From Veronia pacifica (lineage in GTDB: Bacteria; Pseudomonadota; Gammaproteobacteria; Enterobacterales; Vibrionaceae): a stretch of DNA of 64,000 nt. The notes beneath the pieces are model-generated. The model saw only the letters and a list, made by a program, of their open reading frames with translations. It was not told where the DNA came from and ran no database searches. Numbering within the stretch: the stretch's first letter is position 1; every line of letters starts with the position of its first letter. The stretch covers positions 1-64,000 of the forward strand of contig NZ_LYBM01000011.1 of NCBI RefSeq assembly GCF_001707825.1, written 5' to 3'. This document shows positions 8,411-16,629 of this stretch, piece by piece. The position numbers were made by a program, and so were the translations under genes.

Positions 8411-8502
8411 TCCAATCACATGACAGACTTATAAACCCCAGATTGTTCAATGTAATTCCAAACAGTTTACTCTCAAATCTCCCTATGTTTTTACTGCGCA
8501 CC
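8411..8502 (-). repeat. Cassette leader repeat (copy G, diverged)
   Basis: Minus-strand sense: GGTGCGCAG, then GGAATTACATTGAACAATCTGGGGTTTATAAGTCTGTCATGTG just before the GNAT start. It aligns with the second half of copies A, C and D but is more diverged. The frame open across it (8343-8615) is not treated as a gene. Confidence 0.45.
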
Positions 8503-8654
8503 GTCTCGAAGAAATAAGCCAGCCCCCCATTTCGGAAGTTCAGCCCTCTTGTACACCTAAAAAAGGCAATAGGGCCCAGATTCAGAAAAGAAAAAATAAG
8601 GGTAACTAGCCACATTCAATTACATGTAAAGACATGGCTGGCAACATGCAATGG

Positions 8655-9545
8655 TCAGCGCTTTGGGGGCTTTCTTAGCAAGTGACTAACAGACATTAAT
8701 TGTCTGAAGTAGCCCGCATCGCCAGGATAGTTTCTACTCGATTCAAATAGCCCGACAGAGGTGTTATTTTTGTCTCGTACACTCTCGATCCTAAATGTTC
8801 CAAAAACCTGATCCCAAAGCACAATAGCGTTTCCATAGTTCGAATTAGCCTTGCCGGTATCCGTTGAGTGATGCCAACGGTGTAATTCATTGGTACTGAA
8901 TATGTAATTCAGCCACCCACTTTTTAAGTCAATATTGGCATGCTGAAGCATTATCACAGGCTGCGACAATGCCAGGTAACCCAATAGGGCTTCTGGTGAA
9001 GGAACCAGAAGTAATACAGGAAACGTTCCAATCAAAAAATTTAGCAAGTAGTTCAGAGGATTAAGCCGCAGGTTGTTAATGGCATACAGCCGCTTACTAC
9101 TATGATGCATGGCATGTAACCACCAAAGTGGCGTAATGATATGATGTAAGCGGTGAGACCAATATCGCCCCAGCTCGATAAGCAAGGTAACCACGATAAT
9201 TTGACTGAGCAACGGCATGCCACTGAGCCAGGTAGTCTGGCTTATCTCTGACCACTCATAAACAGCAACCACCGCAATGGCGCCGACGAGTTTTAGCAGC
9301 GGTTCAATAACGGCAACCAGCATGACTGCGCTTGTTACGTCTGTTTTCAAATCATCATGATTTTTGTTCCAATCCGACCGGTATGGCACAAAGCGTTCGG
9401 CAAGAATGCCCGTGAACAGTGCCACCAACGCCCCTAAAAGTACGGCGAGTTCAAGGTTCCAGTTTTGGGAGTAGGCGAGAGTAAAAATGCTTACGCTTTG
9501 CAAAACAGCTAACCCAAGTAAGCACCGGGTAACGAAATAGGACAT
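8655..9545 (-). CDS. Sterol desaturase / fatty acid hydroxylase family protein
   Basis: A 296-aa membrane protein with four to five hydrophobic segments. The three His clusters of the superfamily are present: HRLHH (about 131-135), HAMHH (144-148) and HRWHH (222-226); these bind a di-iron centre that hydroxylates or desaturates lipids. I start at ATG 9545; the open frame reaches TTG 9608, but that stretch is the MerR-type promoter. The gene lies directly after a merR-like regulator in the same direction, so it is the likely target of that regulator. The lipid substrate is unknown. Confidence 0.8.
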   Translation of the reverse strand: MSYFVTRCLLGLAVLQSVSIFTLAYSQNWNLELAVLLGALVALFTGILAERFVPYRSDWNKNHDDLKTDVTSAVMLVAVIEPLLKLVGAIAVVAVYEWSEISQTTWLSGMPLLSQIIVVTLLIELGRYWSHRLHHIITPLWWLHAMHHSSKRLYAINNLRLNPLNYLLNFLIGTFPVLLLVPSPEALLGYLALSQPVIMLQHANIDLKSGWLNYIFSTNELHRWHHSTDTGKANSNYGNAIVLWDQVFGTFRIESVRDKNNTSVGLFESSRNYPGDAGYFRQLMSVSHLLRKPPKR

Positions 9546-9576
9546 AGGCCTGACCTTTAGTTGATCAAAAGTACTC

Positions 9577-9608
9577 AGCCTACTGCCTCCCCTATGGGGG
9601 AGAGTCAA
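9577..9608 (-). promoter_or_regulatory. MerR-type operator/promoter of the desaturase gene
   Basis: Minus strand: -35 TTGACT (9603-9608) and -10 TAGGCT (9577-9582) are separated by 20 bases, longer than the usual 17. The spacer carries the dyad CTCCCCCATAGGGGAG. Long spacers with such a central dyad are the hallmark of MerR-family activated promoters. Confidence 0.7.
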
Positions 9609-9985
9609 ATACCATCTTCAAGCTGACATTGTGGGTTGTCTGACAGGCAACGTTTGATTTGGGCGTGTAACTCTGAGAGCGTTTTTTTCTGGTCTTGCAT
9701 CCGTTGAATGTCTTCAGACAGCGACTGTTGTTTGTGCTCTATCATTTCTAGAATATGAAGCCATGGCGCCTGTTCATCTTTGTATGAAAGCGCTCGCTTG
9801 ATCTCAGCCAATTTGAAGCCCTGTGCTTTGGCTTGCACAATACACTGAATGAGAAAAATATGAGTGTCGTTATATATTCGATAACGGCCGGATCTCGCCA
9901 CGTCGGTCAGTAAGCCCAGTTTTTCATAAAAGCGAATGGCTTTAATGGATGCACCAGTCTTCTTCGAAACTTCGCCTATATACAT
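9605..9985 (-). CDS. MerR family transcriptional regulator
   Basis: 126 aa. The N-terminal winged HTH is typical (YIGEVSKKTGASIKAIRFYEKLGLL, residues 2-26), with a second helix pair to about residue 68, then a long dimerisation helix. Near the C-terminus two Cys (113 and 120) are spaced C-x6-C, similar in position to the metal-binding loop of CueR/ZntR-type members, so metal or thiol sensing is possible but unproven. Its stop overlaps the -35 of the downstream desaturase promoter, which it probably controls. Confidence 0.8.
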   Translation of the reverse strand: MYIGEVSKKTGASIKAIRFYEKLGLLTDVARSGRYRIYNDTHIFLIQCIVQAKAQGFKLAEIKRALSYKDEQAPWLHILEMIEHKQQSLSEDIQRMQDQKKTLSELHAQIKRCLSDNPQCQLEDGI

Positions 9986-10012
9986 GGGTTGTTGTGTACT
10001 CTGTTAACAGGG

Positions 10013-10112
10013 ATCTAACGCCCAAATCATCAATGAACAGAAACAGGGCGTCTGCCGCTCAGGTCGGCTTGTCCCAATGCATTTTCTGGTCAGGTTTTAT
10101 TCTGTTATTTAC
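10013..10112 (-). repeat. attC-like site between PemK and MerR cassettes
   Basis: Minus-strand sense: starts AAATAACAGAATAAAACC near the PemK stop and ends GATTTGGGCGTTAGAT about 30 bp before the MerR start. The 3' box GTTAGAT fits the attC core consensus GTTRRRY. The length is about 100 bp. Arm pairing is only partial by eye. Confidence 0.5.
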
Positions 10113-10114
10113 CT

Positions 10115-10504
10115 TTAACGCTTTGCAAAAAATGACGTTTGTTGAAACCTCATGCCTGAGAATATTTGGTTAACTCGATGCTCAGGTAACGAGCCAATGT
10201 ACTCACCAAACTGCGCTTTTTGCGCCAGCGAGACTTGAGAGACAATCACGACACTTTGCTTGGGGAGGTTTGCTTCACCAGCGTCGAGCAGTATGTTGCC
10301 CGGTTCGTTAGCTCGCTTTCTGTTCGATGTTAGCGCGCAGGCCACGATAGTATCAATGCGGCTACGATTCAGAATGCTATCCTGAACCACGACGTAAGGG
10401 TGGGCGCAATCAACTCCGGGCCCCGTTGGCTCATGCAAGTTGATCCAAAACACATCACCTTTGTTGATTTCTAATTCATGCATTTTGGTTTCTAACTTAT
10501 TCAT
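10115..10504 (-). CDS. PemK/MazF family toxin-like endoribonuclease
   Basis: About 129 aa. The family pattern is clear: GDVFWINLHEPTGPGVDCAHPYVVVQ at the start of the fold, then ALTSN, and the late NLPKQSVVIVSQVSLAQK, as in MazF/PemK mRNA interferases. ATG 10504 overlaps the end of a small membrane-peptide ORF, suggesting coupling; ATG 10483 is an alternative. No recognisable antitoxin (MazE/PemI or AbrB/RHH type) lies next to it. It sits between two attC-like sites, and toxin genes are frequent passengers of such arrays. Confidence 0.75.
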   Translation of the reverse strand: MNKLETKMHELEINKGDVFWINLHEPTGPGVDCAHPYVVVQDSILNRSRIDTIVACALTSNRKRANEPGNILLDAGEANLPKQSVVIVSQVSLAQKAQFGEYIGSLPEHRVNQIFSGMRFQQTSFFAKR

Positions 10505-10640
10505 CACTGTGTTGTTTGGTGCGACTTGTATAGACCCCATAGGCAATCATTAGGAACACAATCAGCAATAAAGCAGCAAAAAGTAGCCTTTTCGTTTGAT
10601 GGATTGCAATACTTCTCGCTACTTTTCCTCGCGGTTTCAT
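10497..10640 (-). CDS. Small single-span membrane peptide
   Basis: A 47-aa ORF from ATG 10640: a basic start (MKPRGKVARS), one clear hydrophobic helix (LLFAALLLIVFLMIAYGV) and a short polar tail. Its stop overlaps the likely PemK start, so the two may be co-translated. No good SD is seen. It is too short for easy family assignment. It takes the place where an antitoxin might be expected but does not look like one. Confidence 0.4.
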   Translation of the reverse strand: MKPRGKVARSIAIHQTKRLLFAALLLIVFLMIAYGVYTSRTKQHSDE

Positions 10641-10658
10641 CCTATGAGCCTGAGCCAA

Positions 10659-10768
10659 ATATAACGTTCGAATAACGGTCGCTTACTCTTCCATACTGAT
10701 TGAAACACCGCAATCACAGGAAAAATGTTTCACCAGCAATCGTCCCTGCTCTGTTGTTTGTTATGCGC
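10659..10768 (-). repeat. attC-like site between NIPSNAP and PemK cassettes
   Basis: Minus-strand sense: starts GCATAACAAACAACAG six bases after the NIPSNAP stop and ends GAACGTTATATTTGGC; about 110 bp. The opening TAACAAACAA is like the first bases of Vibrio chromosomal integron repeats (from memory). This is one of the best attC candidates in the window. Confidence 0.55.
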
Positions 10769-10772
10769 ATGG

Positions 10773-11078
10773 TCAGTCGAGCACTGGCCTGAAAAAGCTA
10801 CGTTCATAACTAATGATGCAATTCGTATCTTCAGCAAACTGAAAAGCAGCAATACATTCTTTGTCTTTGAATGAATCAGTGCGGTATGACTCGTAAGCCG
10901 CGAGACTTGGAAACGAAAACAAAGCTAAGGCTAAATTATTAGCACCTTCAGAAGGCAAGAAGTAGCCATGATGCTGACCACCAAACTTTCCTACAAGTGG
11001 GACCCACATTTTAGCGTATTCTTCAAATTCACTAATCTTATTTGGATCAATGATATATCTGAGATAACAGGTAACCAT
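10773..11078 (-). CDS. NIPSNAP family protein
   Basis: A 101-aa alpha/beta-barrel-type protein. The start VTCYLRYIIDPNKISEFEEYAKMWVPLVGKFGG and the middle HGYFLPSEGANNLALALFSFPSLAAYESYR match the NIPSNAP domain closely. The role in bacteria is unknown; these are dimeric ferredoxin-like folds related to antibiotic-biosynthesis monooxygenases. AAAGGA precedes ATG 11078. It is bounded by attC-like sequence on both sides, so it looks like a single-gene cassette. Confidence 0.8.
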   Translation of the reverse strand: MVTCYLRYIIDPNKISEFEEYAKMWVPLVGKFGGQHHGYFLPSEGANNLALALFSFPSLAAYESYRTDSFKDKECIAAFQFAEDTNCIISYERSFFRPVLD

Positions 11079-11107
11079 TTATCGAAGTCCTTTCGCCGTT
11101 TTCTTAT

Positions 11108-11140
11108 TGACGCATAACGCCTGCCAGCGTCTTGAGAAAA
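11108..11140 (-). repeat. attC-like 3' end upstream of NIPSNAP
   Basis: Minus strand: GACGCTGGCAGGCGTTATGCGTC, an attC-type right arm ending GGCGTTATGC. A matching left arm further upstream is not clear, so this may be the decayed edge of the array. Confidence 0.4.
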
Positions 11141-11364
11141 ATACCGCAACTCACTTTATGCAAGCCACGTGTAAGCCACCAAGAAACAACAACCTGAATG
11201 TGAATTCAAATGTGTGATCGGAATTTCAGACACGCAACGCAAACAAGAGTTGCGTGATAAATATCTCTAATCCAAGGATGCTGAAGCGCCTCTTCGTGGT
11301 TAACAATTTTCCCTAGGAACTCTACATTGCTCAGATGAGTCGGATTTTTCTTTATCGATTGAGG

Positions 11365-12252
11365 TTAATGTTCGTATGTCGATGCCACTTCAACTGCTAA
11401 CTTTGCAGCTTCTTCCGCTGCCCCTTTCATTGGCGCATGAAGGTACGAAGCGGTAAAACCGAGCGGAGAGGGGGCCCAGTTACAATGTATTAACTGCAAA
11501 TTGCCTGCTTCAATTTCAGGCTCGACCATGACAACTGGCAGTGTTGCTATGCCCAGCCCATCTCTGGTCATTCGAAAACATGCAGATAAAGAACTGGAGG
11601 TGAAAAATCGTGTGTTGGCAGCATCAGACTGAGAAAACTGTTCCTTTATTTCGCCAAAAGGCTGAGTGTTTCGGGCGTAGGTGATAATCGGAAACTGAGC
11701 CAATTCGGCGATGGTTAATTCAGATTTTTGCATCGGCAGCATATTACTGGCGACCCATACCAGTGGATAACGACAAAGCGGCATATTTTGGACTGAGGGT
11801 TCAGAAATTGGGCCCATTAAGAACGCCAGATCGAGCGTCCTGTCTAATAGGTCGTGGCGCAAATTTGAGGTGACGTCCACGGTAATGTCGATATCAAGCC
11901 GTGGAAATTTGTCGTTAAAGCGGCGCAAGAACTCTGTCAGCCAGGTATGTACTACCGTCTCTGAAATGCCAAGCCGCAATGTGCCAGAGAAGAGAGCATT
12001 ATTCTCTGCCTGCCTTTGAAACCGGTCTGCGCTTTGCAACATCTTCTCGGCATAAGGCAACAACTCACGTCCCTTTACTGTCAGCGTGACTGGAGATGCG
12101 TCCCGGTCAAAAAGGGTGATGCCCAGCTCTTTTTCCAGAGCGGCAATACGTGAAGAAATAGCCGGTTGTGTTGTGAATTGTTGTTCGGCTGCTTTTCGAA
12201 AGCTGCGCATTGTTGCAACAAGGACAAAGGTTTCAATTTGTTTGAGGTTCAT
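11365..12252 (-). CDS. LysR family transcriptional regulator
   Basis: 295 aa from ATG 12252. The N-terminal LysR HTH is standard (LKQIETFVLVATMRSFRKAAEQQFTTQPAISSRIAALEKELG), followed by a periplasmic-binding-like effector domain starting near GTLRLGISETVVHTWL. The effector is unknown. An adjacent target on the divergent side is not obvious, because the next + strand gene is more than 1 kb away. An upstream ATG at 12294 exists but adds residues unlike family N-termini. It seems to be resident chromosome just beyond the cassette-like array. Confidence 0.85.
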   Translation of the reverse strand: MNLKQIETFVLVATMRSFRKAAEQQFTTQPAISSRIAALEKELGITLFDRDASPVTLTVKGRELLPYAEKMLQSADRFQRQAENNALFSGTLRLGISETVVHTWLTEFLRRFNDKFPRLDIDITVDVTSNLRHDLLDRTLDLAFLMGPISEPSVQNMPLCRYPLVWVASNMLPMQKSELTIAELAQFPIITYARNTQPFGEIKEQFSQSDAANTRFFTSSSLSACFRMTRDGLGIATLPVVMVEPEIEAGNLQLIHCNWAPSPLGFTASYLHAPMKGAAEEAAKLAVEVASTYEH

Positions 12253-12666
12253 GAGGGGCTCGGCAAACTGCGTGTACCTGAAAAGATAGTGCAAAAAGTG
12301 AGGGATTCAATAGCGGAGAGAGATAATACCTTTTACTTAGGGAGTGTTTGTCGGGTGTATCATTTACATAGATGACCAGATAAGAATCCTCCATTAAGTA
12401 GGAAAGTTATTTTGATAAATAATATCCCTGTTAATCGTATATATAAGAAACGAGTATGCCATCTTATTCATTTTTTCATGTTATAACTCACAAAAAATAG
12501 TTCAATCGGTCGAATGTTGAGTAAAGATATGTAAGTAAATGAAATTCATTGATTCAACAAAAATTCATATCTGACCCTCACTCGAAAAGCAGACATAATA
12601 TCTAAAATTAATTCCAGTTTAATGTATTGTAAGTAATGTCAATTATACCTTTGCTTGCTTTTCGAC

Positions 12667-12735
12667 ATACCCGGTAAAGGCTTTTTTAGCCTGAGTCTCT
12701 TCCCTAAGGGAGACCATATGCCGGGTATTTTTTTG
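12667..12735 (+). ncRNA. Possible structured RNA or nested terminator
   Basis: An outer stem ATACCCGG (12668-12675) pairs with CCGGGTAT (12721-12728) and encloses two smaller hairpins: AGGCT/AGCCT with a T-loop, and GTCT..CCC/GGGAGAC. A run of seven T follows. This is a three-way junction ending in a terminator-like U-tract. No gene on the + strand ends just upstream, so it could be the 3' end of a small RNA. No known family is recognised. Confidence 0.4.
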
Positions 12736-13067
12736 TGTTTAGTACAATAGTGAATAATAGCTTTCACTCATTTTTTATCTTAATGACATGTTCATTACTA
12801 TGATGAGTGAAAATAAAAATAGCTTTTAAAAAGCCATTATTATTTTTAGATATATTGTAAATAAAACGAAAAGTTATTAATAAAATACTCCAATCTAAGT
12901 CGCCTCTTTTCTAAATTATTCGAATACTACTTTTAAGTCAGGTTATCTCTAAATGGCTAACAACGAATTAAGTTTTCCACTGGCGAGCTTTCGTTTGTAC
13001 TGACTTCACTTTAGAAAGAGTGGGTCAATACATCGCCCATTGATTTTGCAGGGCCATGGCTTACTTA

Positions 13068-13094
13068 TTGTTGACCTTGTTGACCTTGTTGACA
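13068..13094 (+). repeat. Three tandem 9-bp repeats
   Basis: TTGTTGACC, TTGTTGACC and TTGTTGACA lie head to tail. Each contains a -35-like TTGACN. No function is assigned. Confidence 0.6.
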
Positions 13095-13368
13095 GGTATT
13101 GATCAATCAAAATGTGGCACTGTTTTGTGAAATTTTCCTATGACCTCACGGAATGAACCCCCTCGGAGAGCGGCTGTATTGCCAGACTGTTTGCATAAGG
13201 TAATACTTACTTGGAAGTCGCTGCTACCAGTAACCGGATACAGCACGCGCTCATATTCAGTGTATTAAGGAGAGGTTGGATATCCAGAACCAGATTGAGC
13301 TTGCTGAGATGACAAGATGCTCAATGTGAGCCATATCGATCTTGTGGTTATCCTTGGGAGATAAAGCA

Positions 13369-14262
13369 ATGTTTGTCTTACTTGATGGTGGTATTGGTCG
13401 AGAGCTGCTCAGAATAGGCGCACCATTTTCTCAACCGCTTTGGAGTGCACAAGCACTGATAGAAGCCCCAGAGTTTGTGCTCGATGCACACATGAATTTT
13501 ATCGATGCGGGCTGCGACATTATTACTGTGAATAGCTATGCCTGTGTGCCTTTTCACCTCGGTGAAGATATGTTTACCCAATCTGGGCATAAGCTAGCAG
13601 AAAGAGCTGCGAGACTGGCGCGAAAGGCGGCCGATACCTCAGGTACAGAGGTAAAAGTGGCGGGCTGTATCCCACCAGCACTGGGCTCTTACAGGCCTGA
13701 CTTATTTGATGCCAACCGTGTTTTGGCGATCACTGAAACGCTTATCGATGCACAGCAGGCGTATGTTGATTTATGGTTGGTAGAAACCATTAGCTCCATT
13801 GATGAATTCCGCTGCATTCATGGTGCGCTTAAATTGTCTGACAAGCCTAAGTACTTTGCCTTCACCCTTGATGATGTTGAGGTAGAGCAGCCCACGTTAC
13901 GCTCAGGAGAGTCAGTTCGTGAAGCAGTAGATATGGCACTGAGGCGAGAGGTTGACGGCATATTATTTAACTGTTCTCAGCCCGAAGTCATGAAGAGTGC
14001 ACTTGAGTTGGCTAGGGCGGTCATTATTCAAGAGCGGCAGGGTACATTAACCGGGATTTATGCGAATGGGTTCGATGCGATATATGCGGGACATGAAGCC
14101 AATGACGGGTTATCCCGAGAACGTGGTATAAGTCCGAAAGAGTATGCTGATTTTGCCAACACATGGCTTGATGCTGGCGCTGATCTTATCGGAGGGTGCT
14201 GTGCGATTTTCCCTCAACATATTGCGGAGTTAGATAAACTTCGAAAGGAAAAAAGACGTTAG
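13369..14262 (+). CDS. Homocysteine S-methyltransferase family protein
   Basis: 297 aa from ATG 13369, with GGGAG eight bases upstream. The TIM-barrel methyltransferase family is recognisable from LLDGGIGRELLRIG at the start, DAGCDIITVNSY near residue 48, LVETISS, and the zinc ligands: NCSQ near residue 204 and the GGCC pair near 281. Members such as MmuM transfer a methyl group from S-methylmethionine or a similar donor to homocysteine to make methionine. The donor cannot be told. The gene stands alone; a promoter within the long upstream gap is expected. Confidence 0.8.
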   Translation: MFVLLDGGIGRELLRIGAPFSQPLWSAQALIEAPEFVLDAHMNFIDAGCDIITVNSYACVPFHLGEDMFTQSGHKLAERAARLARKAADTSGTEVKVAGCIPPALGSYRPDLFDANRVLAITETLIDAQQAYVDLWLVETISSIDEFRCIHGALKLSDKPKYFAFTLDDVEVEQPTLRSGESVREAVDMALRREVDGILFNCSQPEVMKSALELARAVIIQERQGTLTGIYANGFDAIYAGHEANDGLSRERGISPKEYADFANTWLDAGADLIGGCCAIFPQHIAELDKLRKEKRR

Positions 14263-14498
14263 TTGCTCACCATTACTCAGATTCCACCTTCTCCCAAGAA
14301 GAGAGTCTGAACTCACTTTGGTAAATAAATTAGGACTGTTACACCAGTGGACGGAACAATGTTCAACGTCCCATGCATTATTGATGCAACTGATGCTTGT
14401 TGAATGCATCACTGGTATTGATGTGACTCCGATTTCTCAGGGAGACAATCGCCTTCCCATACGTCGGATGCTGTAAACATCATCAGTGGTTTTTGTGG

Positions 14499-14729
14499 CT
14501 AACTATGTTTAGCCTCAGATGATTTGGTCGTGACAAAGTGTTGCATCCGAAGGCTTCTGAGGTGATTGTGCATACTCCAGTTGCTTGCCCTTTCTCTCAT
14601 GTATGCCTTTTCATGATCTTTTGAAATGACGACGCCATCGGAATTTTCAGATACTGAAACCACAGCGCCTTTCTCTGATTGCTCAGAAGATACCGAAACT
14701 TTGAGATTGATATTTTTTTGTGAGGCCAT
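14499..14729 (-). CDS. Small hypothetical protein
   Basis: 76 aa, charged, without a membrane segment or signal. The start is well supported: GGGAG six bases upstream of ATG 14729. The N-terminal half is Ser/Val-rich (KVSVSSEQSEKGAVVSVSEN), and the C-terminal half is basic with several His and Met. I do not recognise a family. Confidence 0.45.
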   Translation of the reverse strand: MASQKNINLKVSVSSEQSEKGAVVSVSENSDGVVISKDHEKAYMRERASNWSMHNHLRSLRMQHFVTTKSSEAKHS

Positions 14730-15426
14730 TTCTGTCTCCCAACCGATGCTGAAACACTTTCGGGTTTGTTGTGAGGATTACAAGGTAAGTGTTTTAAGTG
14801 GGCAGGAGTTCCAACTCAATGACAGTCTTTGGTCTTATCTGTGACCTCGATCTGGTATGTTAGCTGCCTATAAGTATTTTTGCATTCAGAGGTACAAAGG
14901 TCAGGAGGTGACTCATGCGATACCAAATAAAATAATGCGTGGTTTTGGTAGGCAAATTTTGGTTTCATAGCAACTTGGTAGTGTATGCTTTTTTAGTAAT
15001 GTATTTGGGTAAATGAGTTAACTCAAACTGCTTACTTCCCAAGTGTAAACATCTCATAAAAGCTACCCGCGATAATCTGTCTGATGTAAGGCCTTATTAA
15101 TGCTACTGATATTGTCAAAAGAGATTGTCCATTAACTACTCGTATTACGCCCGGAAAATTTCACGGTCTTTTTAAGCTATGTTTCATCATCCAAGTAATA
15201 TGCAAAATGTTTATTGCTAGTCTTATTGCCTAACTTTTCAACCTTTTCTGCTATTGAAAATATGAATATCATCGGTTGCTAACATTGTCTGATGGCAGAC
15301 ATTCTCAAGATCTAACCCAAAGTAATATAGGCTGTTGAACTTTATACCAACATTTAGTCTGGCAGCGATAAGCTGGACTGTGTGGCTAGATATTCATACC
15401 ACAATCTTGTGGTTGCAGAGGGAGGG
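14730..15426. other. Non-coding stretch before galM
   Basis: Nearly 700 bp with no convincing gene. A very strong SD (AGGAGGTGA near 14910) precedes a six-codon ORF that is too short to call. The region is AT-rich and probably holds the galM promoter. Confidence 0.4.
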
Positions 15427-16491
15427 ATGTCTGAACATATGGCCAGACAAAGTGACTCCATATTGGGAGTTGATGCTTCAGATAAGGCGCCTGCCAGGGT
15501 ATATACATTGTCTAATCTTCACGGAATGACCATATCTGTTATGGATATTGGCGCGACGTGGTTAAGTTGCGTTGTTCCAATGGAGAATGGAGACAGAGAT
15601 GTATTGTTGCGAGCAGCCAGTCTTACCAGCCAGCAAACTTACAAAGCTTATCTCGGCAGTGTGATTGGCCGTTTCGCTAACAGAATAAACCGGGGAAAAT
15701 TCACTCTAAAAGGCAAAGAATATAAGCTATCCGTAAACGATGGCAGACATTGTTTGCACGGTGGAAATTTGGGTTTCGATCGATACAGATGGAATGTTCT
15801 ACTCAAGAATTTTAATAAAATTGTATTCGCAATGACATCACGAGACGGAGACCAAGGGTTTCCCGGCAGACTCGATGTACAGGTGACCTATGAAGTAACA
15901 GACGATAACGAAGTTATAATTGATTACAAAGCCACATCTGATATGTATACCCCGGTAAACCTTACCAATCATGCTTACTTCAATTTGGCTGGCGAGGCCA
16001 GTGGCGAGTCGGTGATGTCGCATACTCTAAAAATTGAGGCGGATCATTATTTACCTGTGAATAACGATTTAACCCCAACGGGTGGCATTGAGGAGGTTAC
16101 GGGAACGGGTTTTGATTTTAGGCAACTTAAAGAAATCGGTGCAGACTTTCTCCTTGATGAAAACCAAAAAATGGCTGGTGGATATGATCATTGTTTTATC
16201 CTGAAAAGGGCCATTAATGATGGGGAGAGTGACGTTGTAACACTTGTTTCGCCAAACAATGACCTAACCATGAAGTTACAAACGACGAAACCTGCCGTTC
16301 AACTTTATACCGGTAACTTTCTTGAAGGTGTCGAAGGGGTGTCTGGGGTTTATAAGTCGTATTCCGGTCTTTGTCTGGAGACACAGTACCTTCCCGACGG
16401 GCCTAATCATCCGGAATGGGGGAGAAGTGCAGGGATCATTGGGCCCGGGGAGCACTATTCTCACGCAACCAAGTATTCTTTTGAGTTCTGA
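15427..16491 (+). CDS. galM: Aldose 1-epimerase (galactose mutarotase)
   Basis: 354 aa, close to the usual GalM length. It interconverts the alpha and beta anomers of aldoses such as galactose. The catalytic His pair is seen in NDGRHCLHGG and NLTNHAYFNL, and the catalytic Glu near the end in CLETQYLPD. GVIGRFANRI-type and GYDHCF motifs are also present. ATG 15427 is preceded by GAGGGAGGG; the frame is open further up to GTG 15382. There is no signal peptide. It stands apart from galETK. Confidence 0.85.
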   Translation: MSEHMARQSDSILGVDASDKAPARVYTLSNLHGMTISVMDIGATWLSCVVPMENGDRDVLLRAASLTSQQTYKAYLGSVIGRFANRINRGKFTLKGKEYKLSVNDGRHCLHGGNLGFDRYRWNVLLKNFNKIVFAMTSRDGDQGFPGRLDVQVTYEVTDDNEVIIDYKATSDMYTPVNLTNHAYFNLAGEASGESVMSHTLKIEADHYLPVNNDLTPTGGIEEVTGTGFDFRQLKEIGADFLLDENQKMAGGYDHCFILKRAINDGESDVVTLVSPNNDLTMKLQTTKPAVQLYTGNFLEGVEGVSGVYKSYSGLCLETQYLPDGPNHPEWGRSAGIIGPGEHYSHATKYSFEF

Positions 16492-16566
16492 CAAGAGACC
16501 CTGTAATCTGCCTAAATGGAATTTCTCAGGGCAACATCTTGCATTCAAAATGCGATGACAAAAATT

Positions 16567-16592
16567 AAGCCAGCTATCCGCTGGCTTTTTTA
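16567..16592 (+). terminator. Rho-independent terminator after galM
   Basis: AAGCCAGC and GCTGGCTT form an 8-bp stem with a 5-base loop, followed by TTTTT. It may also serve the convergent DUF3916 gene, because the opposite strand has a short T-run. Confidence 0.8.
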
Positions 16593-16629
16593 ATATGTTG
16601 AGACAGGCCGAACAGTCGAAACAAGCTAT

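Larger units (their letters stand above)
12253..13368. other. Long non-coding stretch
   Basis: About 1.1 kb without a convincing gene. It holds the divergent LysR promoter region, the structured element at 12667-12735, and a 9-bp tandem repeat (TTGTTGACC twice and TTGTTGACA, 13068-13094). Much of it is AT-rich. A regulatory RNA could be hidden here. Confidence 0.5.

Noticed and set aside
8343-8615. 90-aa minus-strand frame
   Set aside because: It spans the leader repeat and overlaps the GNAT start in another frame; composition does not look coding.
14905-14945. Six-codon ORF after a very strong SD (AGGAGGTGA)
   Set aside because: It is too short to support as a gene; no attenuator-like hairpins were seen after it.
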